A DNA stretch of 64,000 bases from the NCBI GenBank assembly GCA_030654695.1, contig JAURWY010000009.1:124001-188000 (forward strand), written 5' to 3'. The notes below the pieces were generated by a model. The model had not been told where the DNA came from. It worked only from the letters and a program-made list of their open reading frames with translations, and did not search any database. Source of the stretch: Polaromonas sp. (lineage in GTDB: Bacteria > Pseudomonadota > Gammaproteobacteria > Burkholderiales > Burkholderiaceae_C). The first letter of the stretch is position 1; each line of letters starts with the position of its first letter. Shown in pieces: positions 10,658-20,465 of this stretch. Both the position numbers and the translations under genes were made by a program.

Positions 10658-11932
10658 CTAATGTGAGCCAAACTTGCGCGCCGCATCAATCGCCAAGCCC
10701 GCACCAATACTGCCAAACAAATCACCTTCAATGCGTTGCGCTTTCGGCAGCAGTTCCCCCACACGCAGGCGCAGCAGCGGCACGCCGCTGGAGCCGCCTG
10801 TGAAAAATACCGTGTCAACTTGATCTGCGGCAACGCCTGCATCGCGTAACAATTGGTTGACCGTTACGCCAATGCGGCCCACCAAAGGCCCAATGGCTTC
10901 ATCAAAAATGCTCCGCTGCAACAGCAGCTCTTTCGACGCGCCAATGCGGCTCAAATCCATCGCCGCTTCAGGCGCCGTGGACAAACTGATCTTCGCCAAC
11001 TCGACCTGCATTGCCAACCAATGGCCGTCTTTTTGCTGAACCAAATTTTGCAAGACTTGCAGTTTTTCCGGCTCGCTGCCTTCACGCGTCACCTCGACAA
11101 TTTGCGCCCAAGCCTTACGCGTGTAGGCTTGGTTGATGGTGTGCCAAGTCGCCAAGTTGAAGTACGTTGACGACGGCACCTGCAAGCCACTTTTAAGTTG
11201 GCTGCCCAGCCCCAACAAGGGCATGACGCCGGCCAAGCTGAGGTGTTTGTCAAAGTCGGTGCCCCCAATGTGCACACCGCCGCTGGCCAAAATATCGTCT
11301 TTGCGCTCCAGCTTGCCAGCCCGCTCAGGGCCGAGTCGAACCAGCGCAAAGTCCGAGGTGCCGCCGCCAATGTCGACCACCAACACCAGCTCTTCGCGGC
11401 TGATCTGTGACTCGTAATCAAACGCCGCAGCAATCGGCTCGTACTGAAATTCAATATGACGCAGACCCGTTGCACGGGCAATCTCAGCGAGCGTGTTTTC
11501 GGCCACCGTGTCGGCTTGTGGGTCATCATCGACAAAGAAAACCGGACGCCCGAGCACCGCGCTGCTAAAGCTTTGTCCGGCAGACGCTTCCGCCCGGCTT
11601 TTGAGCTCACCAATGAAAAGCGCCAACAACTCCCGAAACGGCAACACGCGGCCCGCGACTTCGGTGAAGTCGTCCATCAATGACGTCCCAAGCAGGCTTT
11701 TCAGGGAGCGCATGAGCCGGCCTTCGTCGCCGCTCAGGTAGTCGGCCAAAGCCGCGCGGCCGTAGCTGGTGACGCTGTCTTCCGCATGAAAAAAGACGAC
11801 AGACGGCAAGGTCAGCTTGTCGCCCTCCAAGGCCAGCAGCGCGGCTTGGCCAGGCCGGCTCCAGCCAACCGTTGAATTGGACGTGCCGAAGTCAATGCCG
11901 CAGGCCTGGGCTGCGCCCCTCACATGAGTCAT
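10658..11932 (-). CDS. yegD: Hsp70-family ATPase, YegD-like
   Basis: CGIDFGTSNSTVGW phosphate-1 motif, VVDIGGGTSDFALV, FFTGGSSGVPLLR. Confidence 0.85.
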   Translation of the reverse strand: MTHVRGAAQACGIDFGTSNSTVGWSRPGQAALLALEGDKLTLPSVVFFHAEDSVTSYGRAALADYLSGDEGRLMRSLKSLLGTSLMDDFTEVAGRVLPFRELLALFIGELKSRAEASAGQSFSSAVLGRPVFFVDDDPQADTVAENTLAEIARATGLRHIEFQYEPIAAAFDYESQISREELVLVVDIGGGTSDFALVRLGPERAGKLERKDDILASGGVHIGGTDFDKHLSLAGVMPLLGLGSQLKSGLQVPSSTYFNLATWHTINQAYTRKAWAQIVEVTREGSEPEKLQVLQNLVQQKDGHWLAMQVELAKISLSTAPEAAMDLSRIGASKELLLQRSIFDEAIGPLVGRIGVTVNQLLRDAGVAADQVDTVFFTGGSSGVPLLRLRVGELLPKAQRIEGDLFGSIGAGLAIDAARKFGSH

Positions 11933-11937
11933 CCCTG

Positions 11938-12444
11938 TCAGCCCGGCTTCTTGAATTGCTTGTCTGCCCAAGCAATCGCGCTGCTGCGGCTGAGCTTGAA
12001 CGACGACGCCACACGCACCTCGGCCAGTAGCTCGCCAGCGTCATCATGCGCACTCAACGTGGCATAGGGGTTGTCTTCATCGGGCACGATGTCCAGCGAC
12101 ACCGTGACGCGCGCAGACCCGGCGGTGACGGTGATGCTCTGATGCAGGGAGGCATGCAATTGCTGCTCGTGCCGACGCACGAATTCAGAGGCGGTCTTCA
12201 CCAAGGTGTTGAAGGCGGTGCCGTCGAGCGGCTTCGGATTTTTCTTGTCGCGGCCCATCGTCCAAGGCCCGATCAAGGCCGGCTCGGGTTCGCCGTTTTT
12301 GATCATCGCCACCGCCCAGCCATCGTCGTCTTCATTTTTCAGCACGCGCGCCGTCCAGCCATCGTCCTGCCACAAGCGCGGTTGCTGGACCAATTCGGGT
12401 TCTTCAGGCGTGTAGGAGGTATCGGATGGGTTCAAGGAGTTCAA
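11938..12444 (-). CDS. Conserved hypothetical protein upstream of yegD-like gene
   Basis: 168-aa ORF ending a few nt before the Hsp70-like start; no recognised domain. Confidence 0.65.
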   Translation of the reverse strand: MNSLNPSDTSYTPEEPELVQQPRLWQDDGWTARVLKNEDDDGWAVAMIKNGEPEPALIGPWTMGRDKKNPKPLDGTAFNTLVKTASEFVRRHEQQLHASLHQSITVTAGSARVTVSLDIVPDEDNPYATLSAHDDAGELLAEVRVASSFKLSRSSAIAWADKQFKKPG

Positions 12445-12578
12445 ATCAAGTAAAAATCAGGCAAAAGCCTCAGGGCGCTCGATTCTAAAGGTCTTAGGGA
12501 CGACTGGACTTCTTGGGGGGCTGAACGTCCACCAGCTTTCCGGCTTGAAGCGCAGCGCGGTGTCCCCAAATAAACGAC

Positions 12579-13049
12579 ATGACAACTTCAACATCTCAAG
12601 CAACCACCAGCTCTGTGCACATTGTTTGCCCGCACTGCCAGACCACCAACCGCGTCGCCAAGACCGATCTGGGCAAGGCAACCGACTGCGGACAATGCCA
12701 CCAAGCGCTGTTCAGCGGCCAGTCCGTAGCCATGTCGGAAGCGGCTTTTGACAAACACTTACAACGCGATCAAATTCCGGTACTGGTGGATTTCTGGGCC
12801 CCTTGGTGCGGGCCGTGTCGCCAGATGGCGCCAGCCTACGAGCAAGCCGCGCAGCAATTGGAGCCGCAGGTGCGGGTCGCCAAGGTCAACACCGAAGAAG
12901 CCAAAAATTTAGGCGCCCGCTACAACATCCGCAGCATTCCGACCTTGGCGCTGTTTTTGAATGGCCAAGAGATCGCCAGACAGCCGGGTGCCATGGGCGC
13001 GGCTGACATCGTGCGCTGGACGCAGTCACAGCTGTCGCAACACCGCTGA
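12579..13049 (+). CDS. trxC: Thioredoxin 2 (zinc-binding N-terminus)
   Basis: CPHC...CGQCH zinc motif and FWAPWCGPCRQMAP active site. Confidence 0.93.
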   Translation: MTTSTSQATTSSVHIVCPHCQTTNRVAKTDLGKATDCGQCHQALFSGQSVAMSEAAFDKHLQRDQIPVLVDFWAPWCGPCRQMAPAYEQAAQQLEPQVRVAKVNTEEAKNLGARYNIRSIPTLALFLNGQEIARQPGAMGAADIVRWTQSQLSQHR

Positions 13050-13057
13050 ACTGAGGT

Positions 13058-14332
13058 TCAGGCGTCGTCCCCAGTCGCCTGCTGGGCTGCCGCGCGCAGC
13101 TTGTCTTTCTTGCTGGGCCGCTTGCCTTTGAGGCCGCCAGTAGACTCGCCCGCAGCACTGCGGCTCTCAGTGGCAGCCAGCACAGGCGCCACGTCAGTCG
13201 GTTCAAAACCGGGCACCTGCTCGCGTGCGACGCTCAAGCCTTGCCGCTTTTCAATCAACCTGAAGTGCGCTTCGGTCGCTGCGCTGACAAAGCTCACCGC
13301 CAAACCAGATTCGCCTGCGCGCCCAGTCCGGCCGATGCGATGCACGTAGTCCACCGCCGAGCGCGGCAAGTCGTAATTGACGACCACCGGCAGCAGTGCC
13401 ACGTCCAAGCCGCGCGCCGCCACATCGGTCGCGATCACCACCTTGACGTCTGAATTTTTAAAGTCGAGCAGCACCTGCGTGCGCTTGCCTTGGCTCAACT
13501 CACCATGAAAAGGCTCGGCTTGCAAGCCGACTTTGCGCAGCTTGTCGGCGACCATCTCGGCAGCGTGTTTGGTGGCCACAAAGACCAGCACACGGCTCCA
13601 TTTTCTTTGCGCGATCAGGTGCCGCAGCAACTGGGTGCGCCGGCTGCTGTCGACCTCAATTGCCAGCTGGGCGATAGCGCTGATTTCAAGCACCTCGGGC
13701 AGCACTTCGACCCGCGCCGGAGACTGCAGCAAACCAGCCGCCAAAGCCTGTACCGGCGCAGGCAAGGTGGCCGAGAAAAACAGGTTTTGCCGACGAGCAG
13801 GCAACAAGGCCAGAATCCGCTTGAGCTCTTCATCAAAACCGAGATCAAGCAACCGATCGGCTTCGTCCAACACCAGCGTCTCCACCGACGACAAGTCCAG
13901 CGCGTTGTGGTCAATCAGGTCCAGCAAGCGGCCGGGCGTCGCCACCACCCAGTCGGTGCCGCTGCGCAGCCCCATCATCTGTGGATTGATCGAAACACCG
14001 CCAAAGACGACAGTGACTTTGAACTCGGGCGCTACTTGCAGCGCCAGTTGGCGTGCGACTTCGCCAATCTGCACGGCCAGTTCACGGGTTGGCACCAAAA
14101 TCAGCGCCCTCACCCGCCGTGGCCGAGTACTTGGAACAGCCGCCAGCATTTGAAGAATCGGCAGGCAAAACGCCGCCGTCTTGCCGGAACCGGTTTCGGC
14201 CGACGCCAGCACGTCGCGGCCCGCCAAAATAAGCGGAATGGCCGCCGCTTGCACAGGCGTGGGCTGGGTGTAGTTCAGACCCGCCAAGGCGCGAAGAAGG
14301 GGCGGCGACAAGCCAAGTGTGGAGAAAGACAT
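13058..14332 (-). CDS. DEAD-box ATP-dependent RNA helicase (RhlE-like)
   Basis: ASAETGSGKTAAFCLPIL, VLDEADRLLD, SATLP, HRIGRTGRAG. Confidence 0.93.
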   Translation of the reverse strand: MSFSTLGLSPPLLRALAGLNYTQPTPVQAAAIPLILAGRDVLASAETGSGKTAAFCLPILQMLAAVPSTRPRRVRALILVPTRELAVQIGEVARQLALQVAPEFKVTVVFGGVSINPQMMGLRSGTDWVVATPGRLLDLIDHNALDLSSVETLVLDEADRLLDLGFDEELKRILALLPARRQNLFFSATLPAPVQALAAGLLQSPARVEVLPEVLEISAIAQLAIEVDSSRRTQLLRHLIAQRKWSRVLVFVATKHAAEMVADKLRKVGLQAEPFHGELSQGKRTQVLLDFKNSDVKVVIATDVAARGLDVALLPVVVNYDLPRSAVDYVHRIGRTGRAGESGLAVSFVSAATEAHFRLIEKRQGLSVAREQVPGFEPTDVAPVLAATESRSAAGESTGGLKGKRPSKKDKLRAAAQQATGDDA

Positions 14333-14501
14333 GCAGGGGGTGTTCTGAAAGCGAAAGGGGCGATTTTAAGCGCCAGTCGATCGCGCCAGCGCTTGAGGCC
14401 GCATAATCATGGCCTTCCGACAGGCTGGCGCAAGACGCCGCACTGCATCCCTCTGCGCTAGACCGCAACAACACCCAATCAACATCAAATTTAAGGCGCC
14501 C

Positions 14502-14849
14502 GTGAGAAAAACGTTCAAACTTCAGGTCGAAGGCAAAAACCCGGACCGCGTGCTGGACGCCCACAAACACGAGATCCGCAAGTACGTCAAACGCCAACGC
14601 CGAGTGCCCTTGCCATCCGCTGTGGACTTTTGGGATTTCGACTGCAAATTCGGCAGCACGGAAGAATCAGCCGAAGTCGTGCATTTGGCTGAGATCATCA
14701 CACGCATCGACGCCGCTGTGGCCGAAGGCGCAGAGCAGTTCTTTGTTGAGGCTGTCGCCAAAGAAGGCCACCGCCGTACGCGGCCGGCCGGTGAGTCCAC
14801 CGCGCATCAAGACAATGGCTTCGACGAAGGTGACGACCTCACGCCCTGA
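14502..14849 (+). CDS. Conserved small protein, DUF6172-like
   Basis: GTG start VRKTFKLQVEGKNPDRVLDAHKHEIRKYVKRQRRVPLP...; family assignment from memory. Confidence 0.65.
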   Translation: MRKTFKLQVEGKNPDRVLDAHKHEIRKYVKRQRRVPLPSAVDFWDFDCKFGSTEESAEVVHLAEIITRIDAAVAEGAEQFFVEAVAKEGHRRTRPAGESTAHQDNGFDEGDDLTP

Positions 14850-15141
14850 TGTCAAATTCCGCTTCGCCCATGTAGCGATGCGGACCCAAGGCCGCCGTCA
14901 AAGCGGCCGATTCAGCGGCTTGCCACTGGTTGAAAATTTCCAGCTCTTCGTTGCTCAAAACATCGGCTGAAGGCGACTCGCCATACACAGCCACCAGTTT
15001 GCGGTACATCGAATACACCGGCAACACCAGCGACGCATCGCCTAAGGCTTCATTCAAGGCTGTGCAAAAACGCTTTTCTGCCGCGCGTTTTTCAAGCTCG
15101 CTGACATCTTCATAGGCAAACAAACGAACGCTGTAGCTCAT
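14839..15141 (-). CDS. Hypothetical protein (100 aa), end of psd/MCE operon
   Basis: ATGA overlap with upstream lipoprotein ORF (TCAT at 15138-15141). Confidence 0.6.
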   Translation of the reverse strand: MSYSVRLFAYEDVSELEKRAAEKRFCTALNEALGDASLVLPVYSMYRKLVAVYGESPSADVLSNEELEIFNQWQAAESAALTAALGPHRYMGEAEFDIRA

Positions 15142-15818
15142 GGGGCGGCAACGTCCATGCGGCGGCGCAGGCGTTTTGCCTCGTCCATGTCACCCGCTTG
15201 CTCGGCACGCAAAGCCTGCACACCGAGCCAAGCCAGCAAGGGGCGACGCCAGCCTTGGGCCGACGCGGTCTCTACGGCTTGCGACATGGCGGCTGGACTG
15301 GCTTGCCCCGTGCGCATCAGCACACCCGCACCGACCAGCCGTGACAGCGGCTCGTCCATGGCCTGCATCACGCTGGCTTGTGCCGTGGGCGCAGCCGAGG
15401 CCAAGCGTTGCTGAGCAGCCGGCAACAGCGCAGCGCTCTGAGCTGTGACGCGGCCAGCCAAATAATCGGCATAGGCGAGGTCAGCCGCCGACGCATCGGC
15501 GCGCAGCAACTCAAAACCGGCACACGGTTCCAGCACCAAACTGGCGACGCGGGTGGCGCAGCGCAGCAGTTCAAGCCGGGCCAAGGCGTCTGGCCTGCCG
15601 GTGCTGGACAGTGCCTGCCGAGCCTTGTCGAACTCCAACGCCTCGACACGTGTGTTGCCCGTCAGATAAGCGCTGACAAAACGGTCGCTGGCGCTTTTGG
15701 CACTGAGTTGCCAATCCGGCACGGCTGGATGGCTGGCGCAGCCTGGTAATAACAACGCCGACAACAACAAACCCACAGCGGACGCAAGTGTAAAAAATCG
15801 AGAACGGAAAACAGTCAT
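15138..15818 (-). CDS. Predicted lipoprotein downstream of MCE protein
   Basis: Lipobox-like ...ALLLPGCASHP; ATGA overlap with MCE ORF at 15815-15818. Confidence 0.7.
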   Translation of the reverse strand: MTVFRSRFFTLASAVGLLLSALLLPGCASHPAVPDWQLSAKSASDRFVSAYLTGNTRVEALEFDKARQALSSTGRPDALARLELLRCATRVASLVLEPCAGFELLRADASAADLAYADYLAGRVTAQSAALLPAAQQRLASAAPTAQASVMQAMDEPLSRLVGAGVLMRTGQASPAAMSQAVETASAQGWRRPLLAWLGVQALRAEQAGDMDEAKRLRRRMDVAAP

Positions 15819-16777
15819 GGCAACTTCACCTCAGTATCACGGGCAAACGGCCATTTACGATTGATCTCATTGACCAAGCTTTCGACCTTAATCAAACTGC
15901 TCTCCACTTCAGCGCGCAAGGTGCCGAGGTCGGCTGTGGCAACTCGGGCATTGGCACCCACCGCTTGGGCTTCGACCAGCACCGCATCAACCCGCTTCAG
16001 GCTGCCGCGGGCTTCGCCCAACAAGCCGTTGAGCTGAACAATGGTGGCGCGGGTTTCGGGCATCACGCCGCCGGGACCAAACACCTGTGTGTCGGCGCGC
16101 AAGGTCAACCCGTCCAGCCGCGCCAGCAAGGTGTTGGTGCGCTCCAGTGTCAGCAGTAATCTTTTGGCTTCCGCGTCATTGCCGAGCAACACACCGAGCG
16201 CGCCGGTCGGTCCTTTGAGTTTGTCAGTCAGCTGCTGCACATTGGCCAAACTGGCACCCAGAGCACCTTGGTTGCTGACCAGTGTTTGCACGCTCTCCAC
16301 CAGTTCGCGGGCGGCCGACATCAGGCGCGGAATATCGGCAGACGCGTCGCCTCGCAAGACCTCACGCACAGCACCATCGGGCAAGGGCGGGTCGGCCAAA
16401 ATGCCGCTGTAAGCGCGGATATTGGTGTTGCCCACCAAGCCCCGAACCAACGTGAAGACGCTCGACTGGCGCAACCAATGGGCTTGTTTCAGCGGCACAT
16501 CGACCAAGATGCGCGCCCTGCCATCAGGGGCCAGTTCGATGCGGCTCACGCGGCCAATCGCAAAGCCTGCAAAAGTCATGTCCATGCCGACCACCACGCC
16601 TTCAGAATCATCGCTGACCAGCACGAGTTTTTGGGTGGATTCAAACGCACCACGCGCATACAAGACGTAAACGGCAGAGCCCAGTACCAGCGCTAGCATG
16701 AAAGCCAGCAACAGCAAGGCCTTGAGCTCAAGGCGGCGTGCAGGCGGCACGGGTTCAGCGTCGCTCAAAGATGACAT
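15815..16777 (-). CDS. MCE/MlaD-domain protein
   Basis: Single N-terminal TM then KLVLVSDDSEGVVVGMDMTFAGFAIGRVSRIELAPDGRARILVDV (MCE fold pattern). Confidence 0.85.
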   Translation of the reverse strand: MSSLSDAEPVPPARRLELKALLLLAFMLALVLGSAVYVLYARGAFESTQKLVLVSDDSEGVVVGMDMTFAGFAIGRVSRIELAPDGRARILVDVPLKQAHWLRQSSVFTLVRGLVGNTNIRAYSGILADPPLPDGAVREVLRGDASADIPRLMSAARELVESVQTLVSNQGALGASLANVQQLTDKLKGPTGALGVLLGNDAEAKRLLLTLERTNTLLARLDGLTLRADTQVFGPGGVMPETRATIVQLNGLLGEARGSLKRVDAVLVEAQAVGANARVATADLGTLRAEVESSLIKVESLVNEINRKWPFARDTEVKLP

Positions 16778-16805
16778 TCAGATCCTCTGGAAATCAACAC
16801 AAAAT

Positions 16806-17576
16806 TCAATAATAGTTGCCGACAAGTGAGACCACTTCGATCAGCAAGATGACCACAAACATGCGCGCCAGCGCGCGCAATTCAGCACCATGCCGGATGC
16901 CGCCTGGGGCTTCGTCCAACATGGCTGAGGCCATCGGCATCAGCGCCACGGCCAAGCTGAAAAACAGCGTCTTCAAGACAAAAATCAGCGTGACTGCCGG
17001 GGTGAACACCTGGCCAAAAAGTCGCGTGTAGGCGGGTAGTGCCGACACATTGAAACCATACACGGCCACATATGCCAACACCAGCGCGACCACACAACTC
17101 AGCGCCGCCAAGGTAACGCTGGCAAAGACACCGGCCACCACACGCGGCATGACTTCTTGCCGCAGCGGATCACGGCCTTGCGCGCTGATGGCCGCCAACT
17201 TGCCATGCCGGCGCATGTCGGACAGCTCAGCGCTGCTGGCCATGGTGGTGCGCAAAGCGACGAACAACGCCGCACTCAATGGAATCAGCTCCAGCACCAG
17301 CACCCGAATAATCACCTGCAGCGCGTATTGCGAAAGGCCATAACTCTGCGCCGTGACCACCACGATGCGCGTGATCACCAAGGTGATCAGCGCACTCAGC
17401 AGCGTGAACCAGACCAAAATTGGCGCGGTGCCTTGCACCATGTGGCGGGCCAGCAGCACGCGGTTGCTGGCCGAATAACTGGCCGGCGAAAAAGTCAGCA
17501 CCAAGATTTGGGCGCCGAAATACAGCACACGCCACCAACCGACAAACCAGTTGATGATGAGTGCCGCCGCCGTCAT
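16806..17576 (-). CDS. MlaE-type ABC transporter permease
   Basis: Polytopic 256-aa protein with MlaE-like core (LIPLSAALFVALRTTMASSAELSDMRR...). Confidence 0.8.
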   Translation of the reverse strand: MTAAALIINWFVGWWRVLYFGAQILVLTFSPASYSASNRVLLARHMVQGTAPILVWFTLLSALITLVITRIVVVTAQSYGLSQYALQVIIRVLVLELIPLSAALFVALRTTMASSAELSDMRRHGKLAAISAQGRDPLRQEVMPRVVAGVFASVTLAALSCVVALVLAYVAVYGFNVSALPAYTRLFGQVFTPAVTLIFVLKTLFFSLAVALMPMASAMLDEAPGGIRHGAELRALARMFVVILLIEVVSLVGNYY

Positions 17577-18439
17577 GCGCTGACCTGCTCGCTGGCCGTA
17601 GCCATCACTTGGCCCAGCTGCACCGGTCCGCCAGCTTGCCAGTCAGGATTGAACTGCAAAGGCCCGGCCGGGAGCAGCAACACCACGGTGGAGCCGAGTA
17701 AAAACCGGCCCATTTCGTCGCCTTTTTTCAGCGTCACTGGCGGCGATGCGTCCGCGTAATGCCATTCGCGCACCGTGCTTTGACGCGAGCGGTTCACCAC
17801 GCCATGCCAGACTGTTGCCATGCTGCCGACAATCGTCGCACCCACCAAGGTCAAGACCATGGCCCCGTGTGGTGTGTCAAAAACACAGACCAAACGTTCG
17901 TTGCGGGCAAACAAACCCGGCACGCCGCGCGCGGTAACCGGATTCACAGAAAACAGATCGCCCGGCACATAAATCATGCGCAGCAAACGGCCATCACACG
18001 GCATGTGAATGCGGTGGTAATCACGCGGGCTCAAGTAGATCGTGGCAAAGCTGCCGCCTTTGAACTGCTCGGCCAGTTGCGCGTCGCCGCCGACCAGCGC
18101 GGTGGTCGAATAGTGATGCCCCTTGGCCTGAAAAATCTGATCATTCTCAATCCGGCCAAACTGGCTGATGGCGCCATCGACTGGACAAATCCAAGCGGCA
18201 CTGGCCAGTGGCCTTACGCCCGGTTTCAAAGCACGGGTGAAAAAGTCGTTGAACGAGAGGTAGCTGGTGATGTCTGAGTTAGCCGCCTCACTCATGTTGA
18301 CGGCGTACTTGCCAACGAACCAACGAATCAGCGCAGTGGTGACCCAGCCGCGCTGGCGCGACGCCACGAAGCCCGCGAAAGTCGTGATGGCTTGCTTGGG
18401 CAGGAGGTATTGAAGAAGAACTTTGAAACGATCAGGCAC
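17573..18439 (-). CDS. psd: Phosphatidylserine decarboxylase proenzyme
   Basis: YLSFNDFFTRALKPGVRPL, LSPRDYHRIHMPCDG, VGATIVGSM, LGST processing motif. Confidence 0.93.
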   Translation of the reverse strand: MPDRFKVLLQYLLPKQAITTFAGFVASRQRGWVTTALIRWFVGKYAVNMSEAANSDITSYLSFNDFFTRALKPGVRPLASAAWICPVDGAISQFGRIENDQIFQAKGHHYSTTALVGGDAQLAEQFKGGSFATIYLSPRDYHRIHMPCDGRLLRMIYVPGDLFSVNPVTARGVPGLFARNERLVCVFDTPHGAMVLTLVGATIVGSMATVWHGVVNRSRQSTVREWHYADASPPVTLKKGDEMGRFLLGSTVVLLLPAGPLQFNPDWQAGGPVQLGQVMATASEQVSA

Positions 18440-18493
18440 ACAGACTCACGGAAGTGGATGGACGACGGCCATTTTATAGAGCCGCAGCACGGC

Positions 18494-19705
18494 TCAGTTC
18501 GGCAGCACGCGCAACAGACGGCCTTGAGGGCTGTCGGTCAACACGTAAAGCCAGCCGTCCAGTCCTTGCCGCACATCGCGGACACGACCGACACCTTCGA
18601 GCAGCTTGTGCTCGCGCTGCACGCGGCCTTTGAAAGGTGCGTCAAGCTCGATCCGGTTCAGGTAGCCAAACTTCAAGGAACCGACAAAAAGATTGCCTCG
18701 CCAAGCCGCGCCATAACGGTCGCTGGTCAAGAAGGTCATGCCCGACGGCGCGATAGACGGCGTCCAGTGGTGCAAGGGCTGCTCCAAGCCAGCGCGCTCG
18801 TTAATGCCTGCACCGATTTTTCCACCCCCGTAATTGACGCCGTGCGTGATGACGGGCCAGCCGTAGTTGCGTCCCGCCTGCGGCAAGTTGATCTCGTCAC
18901 CGCCTTGCGCGCCATGCTCATGCGCCCACAAAGTGCCATCGGGTGCGAGCGTCGCGCCCTGCACGTTGCGGTGGCCCCAACTCCAGATTTCGGGCAAAGC
19001 GCCAGCGCGCTTCAGCAACGGGTTGTCGGCCGGCACCGAGCCGTCTTTGTTGATGCGAACGATCTTGCCAATGTGGTTGTCCAGCTTTTGCGCATCGTCC
19101 ATGCGTGAATAGCGGTCTCCCAAGGTCAAAAACAACGTGTCGTCGGGCTGACCGCTTTTCTGGCCTTCCACGATCCGGCAACCGAAGTGGGCGCCGCTAT
19201 CTACCTTGGGCTTTTGGCTGAAGATCACCTTGAGGTTTTGCAAGGCTGTGTTGTCAGCGCTCAGCGTCGCCCGGGCCAAGGCCGTGCTGTTGCCACGCCC
19301 GCCTGAGGCAGGTTCTGAAAAACAAAAGGACAGTGCACGCGTCTGTTCAAAGTCGGCATCCAGCAAGACGTCGAGCAAACCACCCTGCCCGCCTGCGGCA
19401 ATGGCCGGTAAGCCCGAAATCGGCGCACCGCGCTTGCCGTCGGGGCTGATCACGCGCATGCGGCCAGGGCGCTCCGTCACCAAGAAATGCTGGTTTGGTA
19501 AAAACGCCAGCGCCCACGGATTTTCCAAGCCGCTGGCCACCACCTCGGCACGCACGCTTTGGGCCGCTGCGGGAGTTGCGACAGCGAGCATTGAGGTCAT
19601 GAGCCCAAGCGCGCGCAAGGACCGAAGCCTTAAAATCCAAGAGCAACTCAACATTTTCGTAACCATCCAACGCATGGCAATTCCTTGAAAATTCAAACGA
19701 ATCAA
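18494..19705 (-). CDS. PQQ-dependent sugar dehydrogenase-like (YliI/Asd type) exported protein
   Basis: Signal peptide then VVASGLENPWALAFLPNQHFLVTERPGRMR; WSWGHRNVQGATLAPDGTLWAHEHGAQGGDEIN. Confidence 0.88.
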   Translation of the reverse strand: MIRLNFQGIAMRWMVTKMLSCSWILRLRSLRALGLMTSMLAVATPAAAQSVRAEVVASGLENPWALAFLPNQHFLVTERPGRMRVISPDGKRGAPISGLPAIAAGGQGGLLDVLLDADFEQTRALSFCFSEPASGGRGNSTALARATLSADNTALQNLKVIFSQKPKVDSGAHFGCRIVEGQKSGQPDDTLFLTLGDRYSRMDDAQKLDNHIGKIVRINKDGSVPADNPLLKRAGALPEIWSWGHRNVQGATLAPDGTLWAHEHGAQGGDEINLPQAGRNYGWPVITHGVNYGGGKIGAGINERAGLEQPLHHWTPSIAPSGMTFLTSDRYGAAWRGNLFVGSLKFGYLNRIELDAPFKGRVQREHKLLEGVGRVRDVRQGLDGWLYVLTDSPQGRLLRVLPN

Positions 19706-19807
19706 AAGTTACTATGCCACGGTTATTTCCGCGGAGTTTGCCGAGGGGCAAGGTCTGAAGATCATTTTTGGCTTGACGCTGAGCCCTCTCGTCAGTAAGC
19801 TCCGTCG

Positions 19808-20449
19808 ATGCGTTTTGAACCGGCCAAGCCCTCTTTTTCCCCTCGCTACACCTTGCTCACTCTGGTGCTGGGCCTGTTGCTCAGCACAGGTGCGCATGCC
19901 GCACCAGCCGCTGATGACTTGGACAATTGGCTGACCGACAAAGGCCTGATGTCAAAAATCGAGCAAGTTCGGCAAAACGTCAGCCTGAAAGCCTCCGAGC
20001 TTGTGGTCCACGCGATCGGTTTTTTAGGAGTCCCCTACCAACGCGGCGGCAACACGGTGGAAACTGGTTTTGACTGCAGCGGTTTCGTCAAGGCCATCTA
20101 CGAACAGACCGTCGGTTTGGTCTTGCCGCGTCGCGCAGAGCAGCAGGCGGCAGCCACGCAAAATATCGAGCGCAAAGAATTGCTGCCGGGCGACTTGGTT
20201 TTTTTCAACACCATGCGCCGAGCCTTCAGCCATGTCGGCATCTATATTGGTGATGGCAAATTCATCCACTCACCCAAGCCTGGCGCTGAAGTACGCGTGG
20301 AGAGCTTGGCGGCGGCGTATTGGAACCGACGCTTTGACGGCGCGCGTCGGGTTGATGCGGCGCAAGATGACGCCGGCCCGGCAGTGGCTGCGGCGCTGGC
20401 ATCTATCGCCAAGCCAAGTTCACTGGCCGGCGCGCAGCCCACACGCTAG
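19808..20449 (+). CDS. C40-family (NlpC/P60) cell-wall peptidase
   Basis: TGFDCSGFVKAIYEQT (Cys), FSHVGIYIGDGKFIHSPKPG (His). Confidence 0.88.
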   Translation: MRFEPAKPSFSPRYTLLTLVLGLLLSTGAHAAPAADDLDNWLTDKGLMSKIEQVRQNVSLKASELVVHAIGFLGVPYQRGGNTVETGFDCSGFVKAIYEQTVGLVLPRRAEQQAAATQNIERKELLPGDLVFFNTMRRAFSHVGIYIGDGKFIHSPKPGAEVRVESLAAAYWNRRFDGARRVDAAQDDAGPAVAAALASIAKPSSLAGAQPTR

Positions 20450-20465
20450 TCTCTTTGGGAGGCGC

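Noticed and set aside
13490-14461. 323-aa plus-strand ORF antisense to DEAD-box helicase
   Set aside because: Gln/Arg-rich translation without a domain; sense-strand helicase motifs are intact
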